This document shows positions 55,905-64,000 of a DNA stretch of 64,000 nucleotides, piece by piece. A program made the translations under genes and the position numbers. This DNA is from Phlebotomus papatasi. Lineage: Eukaryota > Arthropoda > Insecta > Diptera > Psychodidae. Position 1 is the stretch's first letter; each line of letters opens with the position of its first letter. The stretch is from the NCBI RefSeq assembly GCF_024763615.1, contig NC_077224.1, forward strand, positions 72,426,712 through 72,490,711, in the 5' to 3' direction. The notes under the pieces are model-generated. The model saw only the letters and a program-made list of their open reading frames with translations, made no database searches and was not told the DNA's origin.

Positions 55905-56575
55905 ATTTTATGAAATTGTTCGTAAATATTTGTGAATTTCTTCTGGTGACTTACGAAATGTTCGTAAATCGAATAACCCACAAACAAGTTCGTAAAAGTT
56001 TATACATTTTTCACAAATATTGTTCTTAAGGTGATCACTTGACGAGAATTTTTTGTGCTTTAACAAACATTTGTGCGTAAGTGTTACAACCTACGTAGGG
56101 TAGGTCGGGGCAGAATTACCCACACATGCTATTAGAGAGTGGTATGTTATAGCCTGCCGTAGAAGGAAAATTGAAGAAACCACTACATATTTGAAGATAA
56201 CACATTCCTTCCTATTCATTGAAATATTTATCAGCCTGTTACAAACATTATTCTTACAAATTACACACAATGAAAAATTTCTTTTGCTGGCTAAATCTGC
56301 CTCGGTTTCCCGTAAGCACAAACTTTTACGAATTTGTTTGTCAGTAATGCCCAACGCACAATAATTTTTGTTTAGTAAACATGTTTTTAACATTTAAATA
56401 AGAGTGAGTGAGATCTAAATCTAGTCATCTCGCTCATTCTCATGGGAAATTTTAAAAACATGTTTACAAACAAAGTTATTGTGCGCTGGTCATAATACAG
56501 TTCAAGAGTATTTTGTAAGTTCCTAGTAGGAATCCATAAACATTAACGAAAAATTTTACGAAAAATTTTTTCTGT
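55905..56575. repeat. CGTAAA-rich inverted-repeat region containing two further elements
   Basis: TTCGTAAATA/ACGAAA phrases flank 56095-56313 (ends TAGGGTAGGTCGGGGCAGA and GAGGCAGATTTAG-complement) and a hairpin at 56355-56485 (CGCACAATAATTTTTGTTTA to CAAAGTTATTGTGCG). Outer ends are not sharp. Confidence 0.45.
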
Positions 56576-56604
56576 GTGGGAACTGTATTACTAAAGCTAA
56601 TAAA

Positions 56605-56705
56605 ATAGTTTGCTATAGATAGGTCAAATTCATTAAAGGAATATGGGAAAAACATGAAGTGTTCGAAGCAAGAATTTGTGCGAAGCCTGAAATCCTTCCA
56701 CTGTG
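56605..56705. mobile_element. Right half of a GGGAAGGCTTTCAGG MITE
   Basis: AGGTCAAATTCATTAAAGGA to GTGCGAAGCCTGAAATCC matches the right half of 62815-63033. The left half is absent. Confidence 0.5.
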
Positions 56706-58126
56706 CATTAATTCTCCAACTTTTTATCACTTTTCTTCTAAATAAACTAACATTTTATAAATTTTTGAACTTATTTCAATAAGCAACTTTAATAAGAATC
56801 AAAAATAATTTACACATCACGTTCAAATGATAGTTCTCTCGAACTTTTCTACTTCCCAACTTGAGAAGTTACACCAAAATAGCAGAATGGACACTTTAAA
56901 CTTCGAGTAAATGCTTGTCAACAGTTTTCTCTGAACTTTTAGTATAGTTCCTGGATTTTATACTATTTATGAGCAATTTTCCTAGTATTTTGCCACAGTT
57001 ATCACGAAATAGTACAAATTCATTTGCTATAATCTTGCAAAGAAGGAAATTCATTCAAGAAGAATGCAGTTATCATAAAATTTCCTGCTCTGTAATCAGA
57101 GTACAATGAATAAATTTGTGAATGTGGTTTTTGTTGCAATAAATTGACCTTTTCTTGAATAATTTGTTGAGGAATACGAGGTTGTGGATGAAGTGAGTGG
57201 GTGCCAAAAGCCACAACAATGGGGGAAATTGGGAGTATTGAATTTTATGTGCGGATTATCACAAACTTACACTTCTCCATCCCCTCAATAAAGATTTATA
57301 TCCATTTAACTATTTCCTTCTGCCAAAGACGCTGATGCAAGTTTTGGTGGTAAAATCAATATTGTCCGGGAAGAGTGCTTTTTTTTGCATGAGAAAGAGT
57401 GCAGAAAGTGAAAATAAAATATCCAAAGTTGGTTGAATTAATTGGATTTTATGATGTGTGAAGCCTAATGAAATCATATCGGGAAGAATATTGGATGATT
57501 AAATTTACCAACCATGATAGTGTTCACTTAATTCAATCATAATGGGCCCTAATAGATTTTACAACACAGTCTTCTATACTCTCTAATATCCCCTTTTGTA
57601 TGGAGCTTTTCTCAGAGGGTTAAGGAGAGTTCAAAATTTACATGCAGCAGTCGAGGTTATCGATCTCTTTCCAAGTGGATGAGAAAATTCAAATTACATC
57701 CACTTCCTTGAGACGAGGTAAAACGTTCTTTAAAAATTAAATAGCACTTTGGAAGTTTGTAGAGATGGGCTTTTTCATAGCACAGTGGACTTTTGTTGTA
57801 TTTTTAATCGAAAAAAGTATAAATTAAGTTTTGAGTTAAAGAATATATCTTTCTTGTTCTATGGAGTTAAATGTTATTCATACAATGAATTATTTAAGAG
57901 TTTGGCAAGCTAAAAGGGTTCCTTTCCTGTCATTTTTAAACCAGAATCCATTCAAATTTGTCCCAATTGGTTGTGAAACATGCTTTCAGCGTGCTCAGAG
58001 CCAGAATTTGGTTTTCAGAAAGTCTCGGCTAAAAGGGAAATAGCTTTATATATACCCGTCTGGCCATTTGAGCGTTAATTAAAGTCTGAATTAACCCATA
58101 TTTTCATAGCTTACTTTTAAGAAACT
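56706..58126. other. Intergenic, nothing supported
   Basis: Small frames at 57020-57214 and 57861-58043 have no family features or splice context. Confidence 0.35.
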
Positions 58127-58138
58127 CCCATAGAGAAT

Positions 58139-58406
58139 AATAATAATAATAATAATAATGCTGGCATAACATTCCATGAAGGAACAAGGCCTTCCCGCAA
58201 GAGGATTTCTAGACATGAATTATTATTTTTTCTTGTACGGGATGAGGTTGTCAGTCCCATGCCCGTGGAATCAAGTGCAGTGAAGCTCACTGGATGCAAT
58301 CCGAACACCTTTAACGCCTGAAAAATTCATGGTGACCTAAAGGGGATACGAACCCGGGACACTTGCATCACGGAGCGAGTGCTCTACTACTTGATCCATT
58401 GAGTGC
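58139..58406 (-). mobile_element. tRNA-derived SINE with intact target-site duplication
   Basis: On the minus strand, the A-box-like GGATCAAGTAGTAGAGCAC and B box GGGTTCGTATCCCC start the element, and an (ATT)n tail ends it at 58139-58160. CCCATAGAGAAT occurs on both sides (58127-58138 and 58407-58418), a 12-base target duplication, which points to a fairly recent insertion. Confidence 0.85.
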
Positions 58407-58429
58407 CCCATAGAGAATGCCCCCTCAAA

Positions 58430-59060
58430 AATGCAGAACAGACTGGAGTAGTAGTAAACATGAGGTTCCACGAAACACTGATACTTACGTCAACACTACT
58501 CGAACTTATGTCGACTATTTCTTCGGTGAACAAGAATACCTATAGTAACTATGAATTGATATAGGCCTCTCCCTCTAGAGTCTAATATCTAAATTTTAAA
58601 AAATTAAAAAACTATTTACAACTATTCCGTATGTACTTCTGCCCCAATTTCCCCTACGTGAAGAATATTGTTATGCGTTCGTAGCGGTGAGCATTGGTAC
58701 TACGAAAATTATATTTTCAATCGTATTTCTCAGCTGTCATTGATAAGATGGAATATTTTCCAAGAATTTTTAATTTATTTTTAAAATTTAAACAAAGTTT
58801 CTCAGTGATTTTATTAATAATTTATTATAAAACCATTTTTTACACGATAGCTTTCGATTTTTTGAAATGAAAAAGAAAATTTAAAGCAAATTAAATAAAA
58901 CGTGTAACTATCCTTAGGGCTTCTACCGTTTGTTAATTACCCGGAAGTGAAATCAGGAGGTGCGATTAACTGTTTCATTCGTTCCCCATTGATATACGCA
59001 GCAAATTTCTGTCCTCAATTTAGGTTTACCATTTAAATCTTATCGATAAGGCCTTAAAAT
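58430..59060. other. Intergenic, possible degraded MITE
   Basis: GCAGAACAGACTGGAGTAG near 58433 and CTTCTGCCCCAATTTCCCC near 58655 may be a diverged inverted pair. No gene. Confidence 0.3.
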
Positions 59061-59178
59061 AGTGCTCAACACTTTAAGGATGACAGGGTTAAAAATTGGA
59101 GGTCAGAAAAACTAATTCTTAAAGCAAAACACAACTTTAAATGGCCGTACGAAAAAAATCATTTTTTGGGTCACCCTT

Positions 59179-59935
59179 AACCCTTTAACGACGAGACCGT
59201 TTTCGCTGATCGAAAATCAGCAATAAAATTGAAATCGATAAACAAAACTTGTGAAACGTCTTACATCTAACCTCCGAAAAGAGCCTGATTTGGTGTATTT
59301 TTTGTTTATATAAACGATATGGACAAAAATAGCCCAAAAAAGTAAATAATTTTTCTGACGATACCAATGACTGATAATTTTCACTCTAACGAAAAATATT
59401 ATGTTTGAGTATTATAGTTTCATATTCCAAAACGGTTTTGCTTAAAAAGAAATTGGAATTATAAAAAAAATAATTAAAAACAATTTTCATTATGGGAATA
59501 TAAAAATTCGTCATTTTTTGAGCTTAAAAATTTACTATATAGCAAATAGCTGTTGACTTGCAAAAGTTATCCTAGATTTCTTCAACCTTCTACTTTACAA
59601 TTACATATAAACATAAGAAAAAGATTACTTTGGGTAGACAGGAAAAATTATTTTCTTTATGGGACACCGGTGTTCCAATCGTCCTTAAAGCTGTCTACAC
59701 ATATGAGCATTTTTTAAAAAAATTCTTTAAAAAAATTTTTAAAAAATAAGAATGGGTCGGTTTTTTTCACAAAATTGCTTACATACTAGGCAAATTTCTG
59801 TAAAAAATCCATTTTTTTACAAAAATTTTCACTAGTGTAGAGCCGATTCTTTTTAAAAACCTTTTTAGGGTTATTTTTTAAAGAATTTTTTTAAAAAATG
59901 CTCATAGTGTGTAGACAGCCTAAAGGGTTAAAGAG
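59179..59935. mobile_element. AACCCTTTAACGACGAG MITE, copy 2, with nested insertion
   Basis: Inverted relative of 32651-33100 (CTTTATGGGACACCGGTGTTCC then AATCGTCCTTAAAG). The terminus is interrupted by 59691-59920, after which AAAGGGTTAA resumes. Confidence 0.65.
59691..59920. mobile_element. GCTGTCTACACATATGAGC MITE
   Basis: CTGTCTACACATATGAGCAT at the left and ATGCTCATAGTGTGTAGACA at the right. TAAAG occurs at both junctions. A half copy is near 29745 (GTCTACACATTATGAG). Confidence 0.75.
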
Positions 59936-60339
59936 TTAAAGCTGGGTATTAATTAAAGTCTTAACGCTAAGTCCCCCTTACTTTTTATCAGACAGTTAAA
60001 CAACATATTGTTGATGTTCTCTAAAATATTAAACAGAATTTCGAATTTTATAAACAATGCTAAGACTGACACTGAAACTCAAAAATTTTCGAAATTCCAA
60101 GAAAAAACTTCAGCCACGCGAAGGAAACGAAGAGTAAAAATGAATTTTGAATGACTTTCGAAACCGCTCTCCTAATGTCTGTTCTCTTGAGAAATCTCTA
60201 GTTGTGAGCACTCGGATTTTAGATTTTCTCAACTGAAATAGATTTTATAAGTTATCGAATTTATTGATTTTTTTAAAACTCATTAAAGCTCTTAATCATA
60301 CAAAGTTTGAACATTTTAAAAATTTTTCAAATAAAGTTG

Positions 60340-60680
60340 TACTATTGCTGGTGTTGTGCAAGGTGGACTGATTTATTAGATTTATTAAATATCAGAATTG
60401 CATGAGTTGGCAAACTAATTTAAATAAGTTTATCAAGAAGCGTTTAGAATCCCATTTATTATTGACACTTTTCAAATCGTGTGGAATAAATATTTATTTA
60501 TGAGAATAGATACATTTGCCTTAATAGCATTGTTCTGATATAGGTATAAATACATGCAATTGTAAACTTACTAAGCAGTTAACAGGAGTCTTTTCAGAAG
60601 TAGTGCCATTCCATCTTAAAGCGCGAAAATGTTGAAAGAGTTGATTTAAAAAAAAAACCAGATTTCTGATTGGCTTTCTG
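60340..60680 (+). pseudogene. Decayed duplicate of the odorant-receptor promoter and 5' end
   Basis: Aligns by eye to about 62735-63295: the shared phrases TCAGAATTGCAT, TATTATT-ACA, TTATGAGAATA, CTAAGCAGTTAA and CGCGAAAATGT, then an ATG at 60629 followed by a stop after six codons (TAA 60647-60649), then GATTTCTGATTG as in the intact gene. Similarity is lost soon after about 60680. It is a truncated tandem duplicate with no function as a receptor. Confidence 0.7.
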
Positions 60681-61354
60681 AACAATAAACATTCTACAAT
60701 AATTATAAAATGTTTTATTTCTAAAGTCATTGTATTTGGGAAGATTGAATAAACATTTTGTTGTATCAAATATGGCCGTATGTAAGCTAAAGTATAAATA
60801 CCCTTAGAGCCTTTATACATTGAGAAAAAAATTCGTCATAAATTGCTTCTTTTTACTAAGAAAAGCTTCCATTCTGTAGAAGCCCTTGGCAGCAGGATCG
60901 ACAAAACACTAAATTTATGAGACCAAGATCTCGAGTTCGTTTCTTATTTCCATTTTCAATTTGTTTCCAGTAAAACAATTTAAAAAAGCTTTCAAAATAG
61001 TATTAAATTAATTATGCATTAGGTAGGTTTCCGCAATTCAAACCCCCTAAATGATGGTTTCTGTGGCTTTGAGGTATTATTCATCATGTCGATTTTGACT
61101 CTTAATTTCATACTCGTGATAGAAGGATCAACTCCGAAGCACTGTCCAAGAGCACCGGTTTTGTTTTAAAATGTTCTAATTACGTGGGCAGGTTCCATCC
61201 AGGCTTTCGAACTCTAAATAGCTCCTACCTTTTCCCTTCCATTGAGTTGTAGGGAAGTTTCATTTTAGTTTTGACATGGGTTAGTGTGCATTTTGTAGAG
61301 TTAAAATCTAGATTCCTGTTCTTGTCCCAACTCAGGACATGACTTATAGCGGTG

Positions 61355-61725
61355 GTAGTCAAAATTCCGAAAGCCAAAATCCCGAAAGCCAAAATCTCGA
61401 ACGCCAAAATCTCGAAAAGGCCAAATTTCCGAAAAGGCCAAAATCCCGAAAGCCAATATTTTGAACGCAAAAATCTCGAAAAGGCCAAATTTCCGAAAAG
61501 GCCAAAATCTCGAAAGCCAAAATCCCGAATATTCAAAATCCTGAACGAGATGAAATTATATGAAAGAAAATGTTTAGAATAATTTCCAAAGACACAGAAG
61601 ATTTCCATTTGCCTCCGGTAAGCGCGGGTGCAATCGTGGTAGTAGCTATAACACTTTTAAGAATTCGAGATTTTGGCGTTCGGGATTCTGGCTTTCGGAA
61701 TTTTGGCTTTCGGGATTTTGACCGG
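61355..61725. mobile_element. Foldback element with tandem GCCAAAATCCCGAAA termini
   Basis: The left arm (61355-61545) has about ten units of GCCAAAATCCCGAAA and variants. The right arm (61662-61725) is the complement with fewer units. The short core is non-coding. Best-preserved member of this family in the window. Confidence 0.75.
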
Positions 61726-62437
61726 AACAAGACTTATAGCTATACGGTCCTGTTGGACTTCTGTAACAATTCTCCAACTTCGCTCTTCTAATAACCTGTT
61801 ATACTGATTAAAGCCTATGACTCATCAGAAGCTGGATCAATATCGTTTCTTCGGACAAAATTCAACAAGTGGACTTTAAATTTTTCCGCACTTCTTCTAA
61901 TATACATATATGTATGTCAAAATTAAGACGTGCCTTATCACAGGATCCCGGCCCTTGTGAAGTGGCATAATTATACCAGATTTGGGTCTAAATACCCTTT
62001 TGCTAGGAATGGTATATGCTGAGTTGAAGGTCAGTTTACGAGTTGGCTTCAAAGAGCTTCATATTGAAAAGACAATCGACTGGAGGGGTGAATTTATCTG
62101 TAGGCTTTCCAAACTGGGTGATCCTAATCCTTACAGATCAAACTGAACCCTACCAGAGCTGATTGAGGAATATTTCCTTAGCAAACTTTATCTCAAGGTA
62201 GTGATCCTATACCTTAAGCTGATAGAATCGGGACTCGAGAGTCGTCTTACTTCATATACAGGATTATAAAGATCTGCAATAAAAACCTCTTTTTAAAACG
62301 CATATGGGCTTGTGTTTTAGACGGAATACTGTAATAATCATAGCTCTAAACAGTCACAGTTTTGTCTGTTCCTCGGTTTCTTGAAAACTTTTGGCGGACA
62401 GGAATTGGCCTGCCATTTGGCTCTAGACATCCTGAAT
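61726..62437. other. Intergenic, nothing recognised
   Basis: No gene or clear repeat ends. Confidence 0.35.
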
Positions 62438-62590
62438 TCTGTTAACCTTAAAACGAAACTCGCGAGGCAGTGCCATTTCCATATATTTGGTTAGCACTTT
62501 TTGTTTGCTAACTGTTTACCGGTCAACATATTTTTGCTCGACTCAGCGAAAATATGCGAAAACGCTCTTTTTTTCAAATAACTGTGTTTT
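62438..62590. repeat. Dispersed repeat shared with 49375-49572
   Basis: Same orientation and order of shared phrases (CCTTAAAACGAAACTCGCGA, TTTCCATATATT, CATATTTTTGCTC). Confidence 0.6.
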
Positions 62591-62814
62591 TATGTATCTT
62601 TATTATTATTATGTATTATGAAAAGTTTTATGTATGAAAACTCTTGGTTCTTTTATGTATTTTTATTTTCCAGAATAAATTACATTAGGTATAAAATTAT
62701 TTCCAAAGCGACATTTTATAAGAACAATAGTTCTACATGGTTGTTCTATTGTTGGTACTGCGTAAGTTGAATTGATTTGTTTTAATAATTCAATGTCAGA
62801 ATTGCATAACTTAT

Positions 62815-63033
62815 ACGGGAAGGCTTTCAGGCTTCGCACACACTCTGCCTTTGAACACTTTGTAATTCTCCCTCATTCCTTTAATGAATCTGGCCTAAAT
62901 TTTTCAGGAAATGTACGACTTAAGATTAGGTACTAAAATATGCCATAGATAGGTCAGATTCATTAAAAGAATATGGGGAAAATGTTAAGTGTTTGAAGAC
63001 AGAGTATGTATGAAACCTCAAAGCCTTCCCCTA
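62815..63033. mobile_element. GGGAAGGCTTTCAGGCTTCGC MITE in the odorant-receptor promoter
   Basis: The left end CGGGAAGGCTTTCAGGCTTC pairs with the right end AACCTCAAAGCCTTCCCC. It is absent from the homologous place in the decayed duplicate at 60.4 kb, which therefore shows the empty site. It lies about 210-430 bases upstream of the receptor ATG. Relatives occur at 50793-50992 and 47559-48426. Confidence 0.75.
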
Positions 63034-63149
63034 GGAGAAGTTTCAATAAGTTTGTCGGCAAATGTTTACAATTCCATCTATTATTAACAATTTTTCGATA
63101 CAGAAATGATAATTATTCATGAGAATAAATTTGTTTGATTTGATGCAAA

Positions 63150-63165
63150 GCATTTAAATAAAAGG
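63150..63165 (+). promoter_or_regulatory. TATA-like box of the odorant receptor
   Basis: TTTAAATAAAAGG lies about 85 bases before the ATG. The matching position in the decayed upstream copy is TATAAATA (60545-60552), which supports a conserved core promoter. Confidence 0.4.
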
Positions 63166-63241
63166 ATATCCTTCTAGGAAGTTGCTAAGCAGTTAAACGG
63201 AATCTCTTGAAGAACAGTGATATTCAGTTTTAATCGCAAAA

Positions 63242-63642
63242 ATGTCGAAACAATTGGAACTTTTCATAAAAGATAGATCTCTGATTGATTTTCAAGTATC
63301 AGCTTTGTTATTTCGCGTTACATTTGGACCATGGAAATATCGTATTTTTATCTTACTTCTCGGAATTTTAAATGTTATTGGATTTGTATTAAATGTTTTA
63401 TACATAGTGGCAATATATTCAGGAGGATTGAACATTAAATTTGTTTCGGCAAATATGGTCTTAATGGCCTATACTCAATTGATATTCAAAGGCCTCTTTG
63501 CAGCTCTAAAAACGAAAAGTTTCTTAGAAATATTTGAGTGGATTAAGTTCATGTACGAGGAAAAGTTAACTGATCCGATTCTTCAGTTATGCCAAGAAAA
63601 GTACCTTACGAAGACGATCCAAATTTGGAAAACAATTTTTCA
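63242..63642 (+). CDS. Odorant receptor exon 1
   Basis: 133 codons plus two bases, ending before GTAAGGG. Without splicing the frame stops one codon later. Confidence 0.88.
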
Positions 63643-64000
63643 GTAAGGGAGCATTACAAACTTCTTTAGTCTTTGTTTCTACAAAACTTTCTTTACAAAT
63701 ATTTTCAGATATGCAACTACTTATTTTCAAATTATATCGACTTTAACGGCCATTAAGTTTAGCTTTTCCGAAAATATTGGTGTTGTGTACTATATACCGC
63801 ATTTCAATGAAGGTGATGACGTACCCAAAATGATGGCTCATTTTACTCAACTTATATTATTTCCTGTTCTTGCATTCCTAACGATTAACTCCGATGTAGG
63901 TTTGGTTTTCTTTGGTTTTGAAATAATAGCGGCTCTTGATATCTTAAACGATTATATCAAGATGCGATCAGAAGACGTAAAATCTGCATCGGAGTACTTT
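63242..64000 (+). CDS. Odorant receptor, 7tm_6 family (5' part, cut by window end)
   Basis: Join 63242-63642 and 63709 to beyond 64000. About 231 residues are visible. Insect odorant receptors are ligand-gated ion channels formed with Orco in olfactory neuron dendrites, with an intracellular N-terminus. Seen: N-terminal motif FRVTFGPWKYRIF, then hydrophobic segments at about 35-60, 68-90 and 133-150, and further segments in exon 2 (TQLILFPVLAFLTI, VGLVFFGFEIIAALDIL), the layout of this family. The intron is 66 bases, phase 2, from GTAAGG to TTTTCAG. Start ATG at 63242 has an AAAA context. The C-terminal conserved exons lie outside. A decayed copy of its 5' end is 2.6 kb upstream. The ligand and orthologue cannot be told. 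Confidence 0.88.
63709..64000 (+). CDS. Odorant receptor exon 2 (partial)
   Basis: Acceptor ATATTTTCAG. The frame stays open to the window edge, coding YATTYFQIISTLTAIKFSFS onward to SASEYF. Confidence 0.85.

Noticed and set aside
56355..56485. MicroRNA precursor
   Set aside because: The hairpin is long and its arms look like MITE termini. No evidence for a defined mature product.
58330..58406. tRNA gene on the minus strand
   Set aside because: Same reasoning. An (ATT)n tail and a 12-base target duplication mark it as a SINE.
61352..61582. KIPKAKIPKAKISNAK-type protein
   Set aside because: It is a translation of tandem CCAAAATCCCGAAA units. The opposite-strand frames are the same artefact.

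Overview
This window is AT-rich insect nuclear DNA. The evidence is spliced genes with GT/AG introns and insect start contexts, an insect odorant receptor of the seven-transmembrane (7tm_6) family, and a dense load of short inverted-repeat transposons and tRNA-derived SINEs. A lower dipteran, such as a sand fly or a relative, would fit the gene and repeat style. That is inference, because nothing here fixes the species.

Layout. 1-11 kb holds no gene I can support and is mostly nested MITE and foldback elements, with a short degenerate minisatellite that has been split by insertions. 11,433-19,458 (+) is a complete two-exon gene for FICD/Fic, the ER adenylyltransferase that modifies BiP. Its 6.65 kb intron is packed with transposons, one of which abuts the 3' splice site. 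19.5-23.9 kb is the convergent intergenic region, with three small MITEs. 23,976-35,720 (-) is a complete eight-coding-exon gene for a voltage-gated calcium channel alpha2-delta subunit of about 1194 residues. Its signal-peptide exon lies 7.6 kb upstream of exon 2, across an intron that contains a 1.5 kb palindrome. 35.7-37 kb is its probable promoter and 5' UTR region. 37-60 kb is repeat-rich and apparently gene-poor. It contains a second copy of the 1.8 kb element found in the Fic intron, a mirror-image repeat at 44.8-45.2 kb, two SINEs, and a possible orphan promoter plus noncoding first exon at 46.2-46.76 kb. 60.3-60.7 kb carries a decayed duplicate of an odorant-receptor 5' end. 63,242 to the window end is the start of an intact odorant receptor (+), cut by the window edge.

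The three genes show no shared pathway. Fic acts in the ER lumen on BiP, alpha2-delta traffics calcium channels to synapses, and the receptor acts in olfactory neurons. The most distinctive content is the repeat landscape. Many unrelated palindromic elements share a TA-flanked TAGGGGAA or TAGGGTAA terminus, some nested three deep, and large perfect-looking palindromes lie inside a neuronal gene's intron.
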